Assembly: GCF_000380165.1 (NCBI RefSeq)
Contig: NZ_KB904660.1
Span: 32,906 to 96,905 of the forward strand
From: Wenjunlia vitaminophila DSM 41686
Lineage (GTDB): Bacteria; Actinomycetota; Actinomycetes; Streptomycetales; Streptomycetaceae
Direction: 5' to 3'
Length of the DNA: 64,000 bases
The stretch's first letter is position 1, and the number at the start of each line of letters is the position of its first letter. The translations under genes were made by a program, and so were the position numbers. The notes under the pieces were generated by a model. That model did no database searches. It was not told the origin of the DNA and saw only the letters and a list, made by a program, of their open reading frames with translations. Shown piece after piece: positions 16,240-26,325 of this stretch.

Positions 16240-16525
16240 CCGACGTTGACCGGTCGGTCACCAGTGGGTTCGCGCCGCTACCGGGCCGAGCCATCTGCGA
16301 GCGCCATGGCGCAGGGTGACGGTGCGGCACCCGGTCGCGTGCCGGCCCCCGTCCGCCGGCCGCCAGGCGACGGGAAGGGGCGGAAGCGGGGCGGGGGGAA
16401 CGCCGAACGGCAAGACTAGGACAGTCATCGGGGACCTTGCCGGCTACGGACCCGTAACCTGATTTGATGGCGGCGGCGCACAGGTGTGCGCGGTCTGGGA
16501 CGGCGATAGAAGGGCGGTTGCGACG

Positions 16526-17374
16526 GTGAGCGCGGGCGTGGGAGGCGGTGCGGCGGCGGCCGGCCAGGTCGAGCAGTTGCTGCACCAGGTCGCGCCCGGT
16601 CGGTACGACGCCTACGAGGCCCTGCTCAGGGCGCTCGCCCAGGACCAGGTGTGGATGCTGCTCTGGCAGGGGCAACCGGGCTCCCCCGACGCCCAGTACG
16701 GGAACATGGACGTGGACGGCTACGGCTACGCGCCCTGCGTGACGTCGGCGCGTGAGCTCTCCGCGAGCGGCTGGAACCGCTCCCACGAGATCATCCAGGG
16801 CCGCACCATCGCCAACTCCCTGTTCCGCACCCGCTGGGGGCTCTGGCTCAACCCGCACGCTCCGGGCGGCGGGGTGGGCGTCCCCTGGCTCGACCTGCGC
16901 CGCGTCGCCACCGGCCTGGACCGGCTGCCGGCCGGCCCGCTGCAACTCAGCGAGCCGACCCTGCCGTTGGACCACTTCTACGCCCTGCTGTGTCAGGCCG
17001 CCCACCACACACCGGTGGTGCGTTCGTTGCGCCGCGCGTGGGTGCACCCGGCGCTGGGCGATCCCTACCTGGCGATCGGGCTGGACCTGTACGACACCGC
17101 ACCGCAGGCGATGGAGGCGGTGCGGCAGATGATGCAGCACTGTCTGGGTGGCGCGCCGGAGGGCCTGCCGATATCGACGGTGGTCATGGCCGACGAGTAC
17201 GACCAGGTGGCCATGTGGATGCGCGCCTACCAGCGGCCGTTCTTCGACCGGGATGCCTTCGCCGCCCCGATCCCGGCCCCGGCTCCCGCGCCGACCTGGC
17301 CACCCGCTCCCGGGGCACCCCAACCGGCATGGCCCTCCCAACCGGGCTGGCACCAACCCGGCAGGCCGTACTAG
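16526..17374 (+). CDS. SseB-like protein (paralogue) with proline-rich tail
   Basis: 282 residues from the GTG at 16526, which has AAGGGCGG 8 nt upstream; an upstream GTG at 16484 would add 14 residues. The N-terminal domain (EALLRALAQDQVWMLLWQG, APCVTSARELSAS, LWLNPHAPGGGVGVPW) and the central region (LCQAAHHTPVVRSLRRAWVHPALGDPYLAIGLDLYD) parallel the preceding SseB protein. The last 35 residues are Pro/Ala-rich and low complexity. It is probably co-transcribed with the first SseB gene, 286 nt upstream. Function unknown. Confidence 0.6.
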   Translation: MSAGVGGGAAAAGQVEQLLHQVAPGRYDAYEALLRALAQDQVWMLLWQGQPGSPDAQYGNMDVDGYGYAPCVTSARELSASGWNRSHEIIQGRTIANSLFRTRWGLWLNPHAPGGGVGVPWLDLRRVATGLDRLPAGPLQLSEPTLPLDHFYALLCQAAHHTPVVRSLRRAWVHPALGDPYLAIGLDLYDTAPQAMEAVRQMMQHCLGGAPEGLPISTVVMADEYDQVAMWMRAYQRPFFDRDAFAAPIPAPAPAPTWPPAPGAPQPAWPSQPGWHQPGRPY

Positions 17375-17559
17375 AAGCTGCTCAAACTGTCAGGCTCACA
17401 TCAGGACTGGGGCGGGGGCGTCCCGGCCGGGGAAGTCCCTGCGGTGGGGCCGTCCGGGCGTCCAGCCGTGAGCGCCCTGCGGCGTGCGGTGCGACCGGGA
17501 CGCACCGACGTCCGGTGACGGACCGCGCTCCACGGACACCGCGGGGCCCCGGCCAGGGA

Positions 17560-18435
17560 TCACTGCGATGGCGGGAGCTGGCGCAACCCGTGCCGGTCCG
17601 CCCAGGCCGAGACGGCGGCGGCGATCTCGTCCGGGCGGTCCTCGGGGGCGTGGTGCCCGGCTTCGCCGCAGTGCACGGTTTCCAGCGCGGCGATGTGTGT
17701 CCTGCACCAGTCGGCCAGGTCACGGCCGATGAGCAGGGTGGGTGACCCCTCGAAGGTCATGAGCAGCTTGGGGACGTCCGTGCTGGCCGCCAGCCACCTG
17801 TCGTACGCCTCGATGCGGGAGACGAGCGCGGCGGGCTCGCCGCCGAGCGGCATCTGTCGGGCCCAGGCGAGGATGGGTCGGCGGCTGTCGCGGGTCGGGT
17901 AGGGGGCGAGGTAGGTCCGTAGGTCCGCGTCGCCGACCGGGGTGAGGACTCCGCCGGTGAACGCCTGGCGGACGAAGAGATCCCGGTCCAGGACCATGTC
18001 CTCACCGGCACCGGGGGTGCGGATGGTCTCGGAGCGCTTGCGCGCCTGAGGGGACAGCTCTTCCCAGGCCATGGGCTTGACGATGCTCTCGAGGAACGCG
18101 AGGCCCCGCACCCGTTCGGGGTGCCGGGCCGCCCAGTCGAAGGCGAGGGCGCCGCCCCAGTCATGGCCGATCAGGACGACCCGGTCCAGTGCGAGCGCGT
18201 CGAACCAGGCGTCGAGGTAGCGGGCGTGGTCGGCGAAGTGGTAGGGGATGTCCGGCTTGCCGGAGCGGCCCATGCCGATGAGGTCGGGTGCGAGGAGCCG
18301 TCCCCGGCCCACGCGGGGCAGGACGTCGCGCCACAGGTGTGAGGAACTCGGGTTGCCGTGGAGGAAGACGAAGGCGGTGCCGGTCCCCGAGTCCTGGTAG
18401 TGGATGGTCGAGTCGAGTACGGGTGTCTCGGGCAC
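17560..18435 (-). CDS. Haloalkane dehalogenase-type alpha/beta hydrolase
   Basis: 291 residues, the usual length for the family. The GTG at 18435 has AAGGGG 8 nt upstream. The active-site set is complete: nucleophile Asp92 and halide-binding Trp93 in GHDWGG, halide-binding Asn28 in HGNPSSSHLW, catalytic acid Glu116 in LAFLES, and His261 in GHHAPEDRPDEI. This pattern (N plus W halide clamp, Glu acid) fits the DhaA-like HLD-II subgroup, which hydrolyses carbon-halogen bonds to alcohol and halide. A MarR regulator lies 14 nt upstream in the same orientation, so the pair is likely one operon. The natural substrate is unknown. Confidence 0.85.
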   Translation of the reverse strand: MPETPVLDSTIHYQDSGTGTAFVFLHGNPSSSHLWRDVLPRVGRGRLLAPDLIGMGRSGKPDIPYHFADHARYLDAWFDALALDRVVLIGHDWGGALAFDWAARHPERVRGLAFLESIVKPMAWEELSPQARKRSETIRTPGAGEDMVLDRDLFVRQAFTGGVLTPVGDADLRTYLAPYPTRDSRRPILAWARQMPLGGEPAALVSRIEAYDRWLAASTDVPKLLMTFEGSPTLLIGRDLADWCRTHIAALETVHCGEAGHHAPEDRPDEIAAAVSAWADRHGLRQLPPSQ

Positions 18436-18449
18436 GTCGGGCCCCTTCG

Positions 18450-18911
18450 CTAGGTGGGGAGGTCGAGCGGGGTGTTCACCAGGGCCGTCAGGTCGCGCAC
18501 GAGTGTTGCGGTCCTCGGGTCGTCCAGGCCGCCCAGAGGTGCCAGGAGCCGGGTCAGCAGTGCCTGGACGGTGGCGATGGCGGGGGTGACGGCCTCGCGT
18601 CCCCGGTCGGTGAGGCCGAGCCGCACCACGCGGGTGTCCGCGGGGTCGCGGACGCGTTCGACGAGGCCGTCGCTCTCCAGGGTGCGGGCCAGCTTGGACA
18701 CGTACAGCGCCTCCAGGCCGGTGTGGTCGGCCAGCTCCCGCTGGCTGGGTCGGCAGCCGGCCTCCTCCATGCCGAGCAGTGAGGACAGCAGTACGTACTG
18801 GGCGTGGGTCAGGCCCAACGGCGCCAGTGCGCGGTCGACCGCGACCCGCCACTTGATGGACAGCCGCCAGACCAGGTACCCGGGCGTTGGTTCTCTGAGT
18901 TCCCCGCTCAT
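18450..18911 (-). CDS. MarR-family transcriptional regulator
   Basis: 153 residues from the ATG at 18911. The winged-HTH core (LTHAQYVLLSSLLGMEE, SQRELADHTGLEALYVSKLARTLESDGLVERVRDPADTRVVRLGLTDRG) is typical MarR. It likely represses itself and the downstream dehalogenase through the palindrome at 18921-18945. There is no ribosome binding site before the ATG, but a TACTAT hexamer lies 6 nt upstream, so the mRNA may be leaderless. A longer frame upstream would start inside the palindrome and is unlikely. Confidence 0.85.
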   Translation of the reverse strand: MSGELREPTPGYLVWRLSIKWRVAVDRALAPLGLTHAQYVLLSSLLGMEEAGCRPSQRELADHTGLEALYVSKLARTLESDGLVERVRDPADTRVVRLGLTDRGREAVTPAIATVQALLTRLLAPLGGLDDPRTATLVRDLTALVNTPLDLPT

Positions 18912-18915
18912 ACTT

Positions 18916-18945
18916 TTATAGTACATGGCTACTGTAGCCATGTAC
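18916..18945. promoter_or_regulatory. Palindromic operator overlapping a putative leaderless promoter
   Basis: GTACATGGCTA (18921-18931) and TAGCCATGTAC (18935-18945) form an 11-bp perfect inverted repeat with a 3-nt spacer. On the minus strand a TACTAT -10-like hexamer (18916-18921) overlaps its edge, and the MarR ATG follows 5 nt later. Good candidate for MarR autoregulation. Confidence 0.6.
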
Positions 18946-19173
18946 ATGAATTAGGGCGAGGGGCACGGGGGGCCAGCGCTGCGGACGCCGGCCAGGGCGG
19001 GGGAGCTCGCGCGGACACTCCGCCGCGTCGATGAGCGGCGGTGGCCGAAAGCCGGGTCCCAACGCCGGCCGCCCGCGACGGGCACGGAGGGCTGGCTGCT
19101 CGCGACCACGGAATCCGGGGCCGGGCGTCGTCACAAGACCGGGGGCGGCGGGGCGGTGGGGTGCCGTGGGGTC

Positions 19174-20706
19174 TCAGGCGTCAGGGGCGGGGTCGTCCAG
19201 CGCCGCGTCCAACAGGCCGAGCGGTGGGCTGCCGAGGTTCAGCAGCGCGGTGTGGAACCGTTCCAGGCTGAACCGCGCGCCCCATCGGTCGCGGGCCCGC
19301 GACCGTAGCTCCAGTATCTCCAGCTTGCCCCACGTGTAACGGCCGTACGCGGCGTCGAAGGTGCCGCGCCGTGCCTCCGCGGCCGCGGCCGCGTGGGACA
19401 GGTGGGCGTCGGTCATGAACCGCCGGGTGGCCTCCGCGACGTCCATCGCGCCCGTGTGCAGGCCGATGGCGCAGTAGAGACGAGTGACCCGGGTGAGCGC
19501 CTCCAGCGCCACACCCACCGCGAACCGCGGGTCATGGCGGCGGAAGCCCTCCTCCAGGCAGACCTCCTCCGCGTAGTGCGCCCACCCCTCGCAGAAGGAC
19601 AGCGAGTGCAACACCCGGCGCACCGGGGTCGGCGCCCGGCGCAGTGAGCGCCCGTGGGCGTAGTGGCCGGGAGCGACCTCGTGCACGGTGACCGCGGGCA
19701 GCGTGGTGCGGCTGAAGTTCTGTAGCCATTCACGGCGTTCCTCCTCGGGCCAGTCAGGCTCGGGAGGGGTCAGGTGGTACCAGGAGGGCGCCTCGGGCTC
19801 CTCCGGGCCCGCCCAGGTCATCATCGCCGACGACCAGCGGCGGGACGGGGGAGCGATCCCCACGAGGCACGTTCCGTCCAGGTGTGGGGCGAGGCGCCGC
19901 TCCCTGGTGAACTCCAGCACCTCGTCGGTGAGCCGCGCCGTCTCGGCCACCACCTGGTCGGCGTCGGGATGGTCGCCCAGTAGCTCCGGGACCAGCTCCG
20001 CCACGCTCCGGGACGGGTCCAGGTCCCGGCAGGCGTCGGCCAGGAGCTGCACCAGCCGGTCGCGTTCGGCGTCGGCCCGTTCGGCCAGTGCGGACAGGTC
20101 CAGCGGAACGCCCTCCTGGCTGCCCATGAGCGCGGCCAGCGCGGCACCGCCCAGGGTGGGGTCCGGGTCGCCGAACTCGGCCGCCCTGGCCATGTGGGCG
20201 ACCAGCCGTTCGTGTGCCCTGAGCGCCGCGGTGACCTCCGGACCCCCGGCCGGGTCGAGATCGGCCGTCAGCCCGCGGACCGCGCCGAGCAGGGCCTGCG
20301 CCACCGGTGCGGAGAGCAGGTCCAGCGAGGCGATGGCCCCGTCCACCGCGTCCGGCCACGCCGCGAGGTGCTGCCTCCGGGCCCGGGCGCGCTCCTCCGC
20401 GGGCGCGTACTCGCGGTCGTAGGCGGTCAGTTCCAGGTTGGACAGGTGGAGGTAGGGATCGCGGCGGTGCAGTTCCAGTTCGCCGAGCTGGACCCGCAGG
20501 GTCTCTTCGAACACCGACAGGTGGGCCTCGTCCTGGGGGTCGGCCAACGTCCCGCCGTCCCTCCGGGCCCGGCGCAGCGCGGCCAGTCCCGCCCGCACCC
20601 CCTCGGGGGAGAGGTCCTGCACCCGGCCATCGTACTGGTGCAACCCGGCCATCTCGCGCACCGAGGGCACCATCAGGTCGCAGACGGCCCGCATTCGATC
20701 GTCCAT
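19174..20706 (-). CDS. DUF885 family protein (putative metallopeptidase)
   Basis: A 510-residue protein from the ATG at 20706; the huge upstream extension of this frame runs antisense to several real genes and is discarded. The central motif VTVHEVAPGHYAHG holds an HExxPGH-type zinc-binding/catalytic signature, followed by SFCEGWAHYAEEVCLEEGF, which supplies further conserved Glu/His as in DUF885 peptidases. No signal peptide is visible, so it is probably cytoplasmic. Activity on small peptides is likely by family resemblance, but no substrate can be named. It stands alone and is divergent from etfB. Confidence 0.8.
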   Translation of the reverse strand: MDDRMRAVCDLMVPSVREMAGLHQYDGRVQDLSPEGVRAGLAALRRARRDGGTLADPQDEAHLSVFEETLRVQLGELELHRRDPYLHLSNLELTAYDREYAPAEERARARRQHLAAWPDAVDGAIASLDLLSAPVAQALLGAVRGLTADLDPAGGPEVTAALRAHERLVAHMARAAEFGDPDPTLGGAALAALMGSQEGVPLDLSALAERADAERDRLVQLLADACRDLDPSRSVAELVPELLGDHPDADQVVAETARLTDEVLEFTRERRLAPHLDGTCLVGIAPPSRRWSSAMMTWAGPEEPEAPSWYHLTPPEPDWPEEERREWLQNFSRTTLPAVTVHEVAPGHYAHGRSLRRAPTPVRRVLHSLSFCEGWAHYAEEVCLEEGFRRHDPRFAVGVALEALTRVTRLYCAIGLHTGAMDVAEATRRFMTDAHLSHAAAAAEARRGTFDAAYGRYTWGKLEILELRSRARDRWGARFSLERFHTALLNLGSPPLGLLDAALDDPAPDA

Positions 20707-20895
20707 GGGCCGAGCGTAGCGCCGGGGCGGAACGGACCCTGCGGTCGATCCCGAGGGTGACCGACACCACGTGCCGGCAGGCCGCGGAGGGCTGGACCCG
20801 ATGTAGCTACCGATGGGTAACATAGGTGGGCCATGGTCGTCCCGGCCTGCCGGGACGGTCGCGCCCACTCCGTTCGAGAGGTCGGTCTCTTCCCC

Positions 20896-21675
20896 ATGAA
20901 GATCGTCGTCTGTGTGAAGCAGGTTCCGGACACCGAGTCCGAGAAGGCGCTGCGGCCGGAGGACCTCACCCTGGACCGCGAAGCGGTGGACGCGGTGATG
21001 AACGAGATGGACGAGTTCGCCGTCGAGGAGGCGCTGCAACTCGCCGAGCGGACCGGCGGCGAGGTGACCGTGCTGCTCATGGGCCCCGAGCAGGGTGCGG
21101 ACACCATCCGCAAGGCCCTGTCCATGGGGGCCGACCGGGCCCTGCACGTGGTCGACGACGCGCTCCGTGGTTCGGACGCGGTGGCCACCTCGGCGGTCCT
21201 CGCCGCCGCGCTGCGGGAGGTCGGGTTCGACCTCGTGCTGCTCGGCTGTGAGGCGTCCGACGCACGGACCTCCCTGGTACCGGCGATGCTCGCCGAGCGC
21301 CTCGGCCTGCCGCAACTCACCTTCGCGCAGAAGGTGGAGACCGACGGCACCGAGATCACCGTCGAACGGCTCACCGACTACGGCCACGACGTGGTGACCG
21401 CGCGGCTCCCGGCGCTGGTCTCCGTGGTGGAGAAGATCAACGAACCGCGGTACCCCACCTTCAAGGGGATCATGGCAGCCAAGAAGAAGCCGGTCCGCAC
21501 CCTGGACCTGTCCGACCTGGAGCTCGACGCCACCGAGGTGGGTGCCGCCGGGGCCTGGAGCGCGGTGGACGACTTCACCGTCCGGCCCCCGCGCGCCGCC
21601 GGCGAACTCGTCAAGGACGAGGGCGAGGGCGGCCGGCAGCTCGTGGCCTTCCTGGCCGGGCGGAAGCTGGTGTGA
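20896..21675 (+). CDS. etfB: Electron transfer flavoprotein beta subunit
   Basis: 259 residues from the ATG at 20896 (MKIVVCVKQVPDTESEKAL), with GAGGTCGG about 12 nt upstream. It has the NEMDEFAVEEAL and GADRALHV stretches, the AMP/adenine-loop region (VLLGCEASDARTSLVPAMLAERLGLPQLTF) and the IMAAKKKP recognition-loop motif that contacts dehydrogenases. With EtfA it passes electrons from acyl-CoA and other flavin dehydrogenases to ETF:quinone oxidoreductase. etfA starts 81 nt downstream. Confidence 0.96.
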   Translation: MKIVVCVKQVPDTESEKALRPEDLTLDREAVDAVMNEMDEFAVEEALQLAERTGGEVTVLLMGPEQGADTIRKALSMGADRALHVVDDALRGSDAVATSAVLAAALREVGFDLVLLGCEASDARTSLVPAMLAERLGLPQLTFAQKVETDGTEITVERLTDYGHDVVTARLPALVSVVEKINEPRYPTFKGIMAAKKKPVRTLDLSDLELDATEVGAAGAWSAVDDFTVRPPRAAGELVKDEGEGGRQLVAFLAGRKLV

Positions 21676-21756
21676 CGCACCTCCCTCCCCTCCTCCCCGC
21701 CCCTCCGGTGGCCACGGACGCGGGCGCCCTCCCAACTTCCACAGGAGCGAGAACCC

Positions 21757-22719
21757 ATGGCTGAGATCCTGGTCCTGGTCGACCACCTCGACGGGGACGT
21801 CAAGAAGGTGACCCTCGAACTGCTCACCAAGGCCCGTGCGTTGGGGGAACCCGCGGCGGTGTTCGTCGGCCCGGGCTTCGACACCGCGGAAGGCCGGCTC
21901 GCGGAGTTCGGTGCGGGGAAGGTCTACGTGGCCGACGCCCCCGAGCTGACCTCTCACCCGGTGGCGCCCACGGCCGAGGTGCTCGCCCAGTTGGTGACGT
22001 CGCGAGAGCCGGCCGCGGTGCTGGTGGCCGGTACCGCCGAGGGAAAGGAGGTGGCCGCGCGGCTGGCGGTCAGGACCGGGTCCGGAGTGCTCACCGACGC
22101 GGTGGACGTCACCGAGGTCGAGGGCTGCCTCGTCGCCGAGCAGTCGGTCTTCGGCGGCTCGACGCTGGTACGGGCGCGGGTGACCCGCGGAACCCCGATC
22201 ATCGCCATGCGCCCCAACGCCACGGAGCCCGAGCCGGCCCCCACCGCGGCCCAGCGGGTGGACGTCGCCGTGGCGCTCTCCGACGCCGCCAGGCTGGCCA
22301 CCATCGCCCAACGGGTGTTCAAGCCGCGCAGCGGGCGCCCCGACCTCACCGAGGCCTCGGTCGTCGTCTCCGGAGGGCGCGGGGTCAACGGCGCCGAGAA
22401 CTTCCCCGTGGTCGAGGAGCTCGCCGACGCGCTCGGCGGTGCGGTGGGCGCCTCCCGCGCCGCCGTTGACGCCGGGTGGTACCCGCACCAGTCGCAGGTG
22501 GGCCAGACCGGCAAGACCGTGTCGCCGCAGCTCTACGTCGCCGCGGGGATCTCCGGGGCGATCCAACACCGGGCCGGCATGCAGACCTCGAAGACCATCG
22601 TCGCCGTCAACAAGGACCCGGAGGCGCCGATCTTCGATCTGGCCGACTTCGGGGTCATCGGCGACCTGTTCGACGTCCTGCCGCAGGCCACGGAGGAGGT
22701 CAGGGCCCGCAAGGGCTGA
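21757..22719 (+). CDS. etfA: Electron transfer flavoprotein alpha subunit (FAD-binding)
   Basis: 320 residues from an ATG preceded by AGGAG. It opens [17 protein letters not shown]. The C-terminal FAD domain is clear: [41 protein letters not shown] and the terminal [25 protein letters not shown]. It forms a heterodimer with EtfB, encoded immediately upstream, and carries FAD for electron transfer from beta-oxidation dehydrogenases. A thioesterase gene follows, which fits a fatty-acid context. Confidence 0.96.
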   Translation: MAEILVLVDHLDGDVKKVTLELLTKARALGEPAAVFVGPGFDTAEGRLAEFGAGKVYVADAPELTSHPVAPTAEVLAQLVTSREPAAVLVAGTAEGKEVAARLAVRTGSGVLTDAVDVTEVEGCLVAEQSVFGGSTLVRARVTRGTPIIAMRPNATEPEPAPTAAQRVDVAVALSDAARLATIAQRVFKPRSGRPDLTEASVVVSGGRGVNGAENFPVVEELADALGGAVGASRAAVDAGWYPHQSQVGQTGKTVSPQLYVAAGISGAIQHRAGMQTSKTIVAVNKDPEAPIFDLADFGVIGDLFDVLPQATEEVRARKG

Positions 22720-22833
22720 CCGCTCCGCCGTGACACGGCTGTGGAGTACGGTGAGCCGGGCCCGGTCGGGGCCCGGCTTCGCTGGTTCCACTCCGCTCCA
22801 CCTGTTCGACCCATCAGCACCGGAGGCGCCCGT

Positions 22834-23706
22834 ATGTCCCCCCCTACCGCCGCGGAACTGCCCGTCGGCGAGAGTGAGTTCGACCGGGACACGGAGGTCG
22901 TCCCGCGTTCCGACGACCCCGGCGTGTTCGACGCGGTCCTCTCCTCGGGCTGGACGATCAGCCTGGGGATCAACGGTGGCTACCTGCTGGCGATCGCCGA
23001 CCGGGCGCTGTCCCAGGTGCTGCCGCATCCGGACCCGCTCTCGGTGAGCGCCTACTACCTGACGGCGTCCGTCCCGGGACCGGCCGTGGTGCGCACCGAG
23101 GTGGTGCGCACCGGGCGGTCGATGTCCACCGGGCAGGCCAGGGTGCTCCAGACGGACAGCGAGGGCAACGAGGTGGAACGGCTCCGAGTCGTGGCCCACC
23201 ACGGGGACCTCGACGCGCTTCCCACGGAGGTGCGCACCTCGGCGTCGCCCCCGGTGATGCCACCGCCGCACCAGTGCGTCGGCGCGGAACACGCCCCCGA
23301 CGGGGTGTTCGGCCCCCGGGAGACCAACGGGCTCATCGAGCGGCTGGATGTCCGCATGGACCCCGCGACGGTCGGCTGGGCGCTGGGCGAACCCTCGGGC
23401 CGCGGCGAGATCCGCGGTTGGTTCCGGCTCGCGGACGGGCGGCCCAACGACCCGCTGGCGGTGCTGCTGGCCACCGACGCGTTCCCACCCACGGCGTTCG
23501 ACCTGGGGATACGGGGCTGGGTGCCCACCTTGGAGCTCACCGTCCACGTCCGTGCCAGGCCGGCTCCCGGGCCGCTGCGGGTGGTGCTGGGCACCCGCAA
23601 CCTGGCCGGGGGCCTGCTGGAGGAGGACGCCGAGGTCTGGGACAGCGCCGACCGCCTGGTCGCCCAGTCCCGTCAGCTCGCCAGGACCCCCCGCCGGACA
23701 CGGTGA
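22834..23706 (+). CDS. Acyl-CoA thioesterase-like protein (double hotdog)
   Basis: 290 residues from the ATG at 22834, which has CGGAGG 8 nt upstream. The N-terminal hotdog unit ([55 protein letters not shown]) and the C-terminal unit ([60 protein letters not shown]) match the TesB-like thioesterase superfamily. It probably hydrolyses acyl-CoA; chain length is unknown. It is co-directional with etfBA, 114 nt away, and may share its transcript. Confidence 0.8.
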   Translation: MSPPTAAELPVGESEFDRDTEVVPRSDDPGVFDAVLSSGWTISLGINGGYLLAIADRALSQVLPHPDPLSVSAYYLTASVPGPAVVRTEVVRTGRSMSTGQARVLQTDSEGNEVERLRVVAHHGDLDALPTEVRTSASPPVMPPPHQCVGAEHAPDGVFGPRETNGLIERLDVRMDPATVGWALGEPSGRGEIRGWFRLADGRPNDPLAVLLATDAFPPTAFDLGIRGWVPTLELTVHVRARPAPGPLRVVLGTRNLAGGLLEEDAEVWDSADRLVAQSRQLARTPRRTR

Positions 23707-23758
23707 CCCGACCGGTGCCGGCGGCGGGACCTCCCCGCCGCCCCGGACCCCGGGAGTA

Positions 23759-23775
23759 TTCATCAGACAGGCCCT
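23759..23775. repeat. Dispersed repeat, single arm (see 39590-39652)
   Basis: TTCATCAGACAGGCCCT repeats the right arm of the inverted-repeat element at 39590-39652. It is preceded by a GC hairpin but has no matching left arm, and sits 15 nt before the cysteine desulfurase start. Confidence 0.6.
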
Positions 23776-23790
23776 TAGGATGGCGTCACC

Positions 23791-25083
23791 ATGCCTTACC
23801 TCGACCACGCCGCCACGACACCGATGCTCCCGGAGGCCATCCAGGCCATGACCGAGGAGCTCGGCCACACCGGCAACGCGTCGTCGTTGCACGCGGCGGG
23901 GCGGCGTGCCCGACGGGTCGTTGAGGAGTCGCGCGAGGGGCTGGCCCGCGCCCTGGGCGCCCGGCCCAGCGAGGTCGTCTTCACCGGCGGCGGCACCGAG
24001 TCGGACAACCTCGCCGTCAAGGGGCTGTACTGGTCCCGCCGGGCGGAGGACCCACGCCGGGTACGGGTGCTGGCCAGCCCGGTGGAGCACCACGCGGTGC
24101 TGGACGCGGTCATCTGGCTCGCCGAGCACGAGGGCGCGGTGCTGGAGTGGCTGCCGGTGGACTCCCACGGCCGGGTGCACCCCGAGGCGCTGCGCCGAGC
24201 GCTGGAGGCGGACCCGCACAGCGTCGCCCTGGCCACCGTGATGTGGGCCAACAACGAGGTCGGCACCGTGATGCCGGTGCGCCAACTCGCCGACGTCGCC
24301 CATGAGTTCGAGGTGCCGCTGCACGCGGACGCCGTCCAGGCGCTGGGACAGGTGCCCCTGGACTTCGCCTCCTCCGGGCTGGACGCGATGACCGTCACCG
24401 GACACAAGGTCGGCGGGCCGTACGGTGTGGGCGCGCTGGTGCTCGGCCGGGAGCACGCCCCGGTCCCCCAGCTCCACGGCGGTGGACAGGAGCGTGAGGT
24501 CCGCTCGGGGACGCTGGACGTCCCGTCGATCGTGGCCTTCGCGGTCGCCGCCGAGCACGCCGTGCGGGGCCGGGAGGACTTCGCCCGGAGGATCGGCGAG
24601 CTCCGCGACGACCTGGTGCGCGCGGTGACCGGGGCGGTGCCCGACGCGGTGCTCAACGGCGACCCCGACCCGCGGGGCCGGCTGCCGGGCAACGCCCACT
24701 TCTCCTTCCCCGGGTGCGAGGGTGACTCCCTGCTCCTGCTGCTGGACGCCCGGGGCATCGAGTGCTCCACCGGATCGGCCTGCTCGGCCGGCGTCGCCCA
24801 ACCCAGCCACGTGCTGCTGGCCATGGGCGCGGACGCGGACCGGGCGCGCGGCTCGCTGCGCTTCTCCCTCGGCCACACCTCCACCCGGGCTGACGTGGAC
24901 GCCCTCACGGAGGTGATCGGCCCCGTGGTGGCCAGGGCCCGCCGGGCGACCGACGGGAGCACCTCGGGCGTCGAACGCCGCCCGCCGGAGCGGCACCACG
25001 GCCCCGAACAGGGCCGTCCGTCCGGCGCCGGGGCCGGGGACACCGGCGAACGGACGCGTGGCGAGCGCTGCGGCACCCGATAG
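23791..25083 (+). CDS. Cysteine desulfurase (IscS/NifS family)
   Basis: 430 residues. It starts [16 protein letters not shown]. The PLP lysine is Lys206 in [10 protein letters not shown], and the catalytic persulfide Cys331 lies in [12 protein letters not shown], the IscS-type loop. It takes sulfur from cysteine for tRNA thiolation and Fe-S clusters. mnmA starts 43 nt downstream, so this copy most likely feeds the 2-thiouridine pathway. The last 45 residues (after about 385) are a Gly/Arg/Pro-rich extension not usual in the family and probably disordered. The ATG lacks a strong ribosome binding site; AGGA at about 10 nt may serve. Confidence 0.94.
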   Translation: MPYLDHAATTPMLPEAIQAMTEELGHTGNASSLHAAGRRARRVVEESREGLARALGARPSEVVFTGGGTESDNLAVKGLYWSRRAEDPRRVRVLASPVEHHAVLDAVIWLAEHEGAVLEWLPVDSHGRVHPEALRRALEADPHSVALATVMWANNEVGTVMPVRQLADVAHEFEVPLHADAVQALGQVPLDFASSGLDAMTVTGHKVGGPYGVGALVLGREHAPVPQLHGGGQEREVRSGTLDVPSIVAFAVAAEHAVRGREDFARRIGELRDDLVRAVTGAVPDAVLNGDPDPRGRLPGNAHFSFPGCEGDSLLLLLDARGIECSTGSACSAGVAQPSHVLLAMGADADRARGSLRFSLGHTSTRADVDALTEVIGPVVARARRATDGSTSGVERRPPERHHGPEQGRPSGAGAGDTGERTRGERCGTR

Positions 25084-25125
25084 TCGGTGGGTGCCGTCCG
25101 CCGCCGTCGTTACCCTGGACGCACC

Positions 25126-26325
25126 ATGACTGAGTTTCCCGGTGCCCCAGCCGATCAGCCCGCGGCCGTTCCCGCCGCCTCCGCCTCCGGCCCCTCGTCC
25201 CCGCAGCCGCCGGAGAGCGGCCGGCCGCTGCGGGTGCTCGCGGCGATGTCCGGCGGGGTGGACTCCGCCGTCGCCGCGGCCAGGGCCGCGGCGGCGGGCC
25301 ACGAGGTGACCGGGGTGCACCTGGCGCTGTCCGCCAACCCCCAGTCGTTCCGGACCGGCGCCCGGGGCTGCTGCACCCTGGAGGACTCCCGGGACGCCAG
25401 GCGCGCCGCGGACGTCATCGGCATCCCCTTCTACGTGTGGGACCTCGCCGAGCGCTTCCAGCAGGACGTGATCGAGGACTTCGTCGCCGAGTACGCGGCC
25501 GGGCGCACTCCCAACCCCTGCCTGCGGTGCAACGAGAAGATCAAGTTCGCTGCGCTGCTCGACAAGGCCCTCGGGCTGGGCTTCGACGCGGTCTGCACCG
25601 GCCACTACGCCAAGGTCGTGGTCACCCCCGACGGGCGACGGGAGCTGCACCGCGCCGCGGACCCCGCCAAGGACCAGTCCTACGTCCTCGGTGTGCTGGA
25701 CGCCGAGCAACTCGCCCATGCGATGTTCCCCCTCGGTGACACCGACGCCACCAAGGAGGAGATCCGGGCGGAGGCGGAGCGCCGGGGGCTGGCCGTGGCC
25801 CGCAAGCCGGACAGCCATGACATCTGCTTCATCGCGGACGGCGACACCCAGGGCTTCCTCGCCCGACGCCTGGGCCCGGCCGAGGGCGACATCCTGGACG
25901 TGGACGGCACCAGGCTCGGCAGGCACAACGGGGCCTACGGGTTCACCGTGGGGCAGCGGAAGGGACTGCGGATCGGGACCCCGGCCCCGGACGGCAAGCC
26001 CCGCTACGTGCTGGACATCTCGCCGGTGGAGAACACGGTCACGGTCGGGCCGGCCGCGGCCCTGGACGTGACGGCGCTCACCGCCATCAGGCCGCGCTGG
26101 TGCGGTGAGCCGCCGCAGGGCCCCGCGGAGTACACCGCGCAGCTTCGGGCCCACGGTGGCGAGGTGCCGGTGGCCGCCGAGTTGGTGGACGGCGAACTGC
26201 GGGTGCGCCTCGCCTCCCCTGCCCGGGGGGTGGCCCCCGGGCAGGCCGTGGTGCTGTACGACGGCACCCGGGTGGTCGGTTCGGCCACCATCGCCACGAC
26301 CGAGCGCGTCGCCGTGACCGCGTGA
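25126..26325 (+). CDS. mnmA: tRNA-specific 2-thiouridylase
   Basis: 399 residues from the ATG at 25126, with an N-terminal Pro/Ala/Ser-rich extension of about 33 residues before the enzyme proper. The PP-loop is SGGVDSAV (42-49). The thiolation cysteines lie in [12 protein letters not shown] (132, 135) and DSHDICFI. The TGHYAKV stretch and the C-terminal beta domain ([11 protein letters not shown]) are present. It makes s2U34 in tRNA for Lys, Glu and Gln using sulfur from the upstream cysteine desulfurase. The extra Cys132 three residues before the usual catalytic Cys gives a CxxC plus C set that could hold an Fe-S cluster; this is inference. Confidence 0.95.
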   Translation: MTEFPGAPADQPAAVPAASASGPSSPQPPESGRPLRVLAAMSGGVDSAVAAARAAAAGHEVTGVHLALSANPQSFRTGARGCCTLEDSRDARRAADVIGIPFYVWDLAERFQQDVIEDFVAEYAAGRTPNPCLRCNEKIKFAALLDKALGLGFDAVCTGHYAKVVVTPDGRRELHRAADPAKDQSYVLGVLDAEQLAHAMFPLGDTDATKEEIRAEAERRGLAVARKPDSHDICFIADGDTQGFLARRLGPAEGDILDVDGTRLGRHNGAYGFTVGQRKGLRIGTPAPDGKPRYVLDISPVENTVTVGPAAALDVTALTAIRPRWCGEPPQGPAEYTAQLRAHGGEVPVAAELVDGELRVRLASPARGVAPGQAVVLYDGTRVVGSATIATTERVAVTA

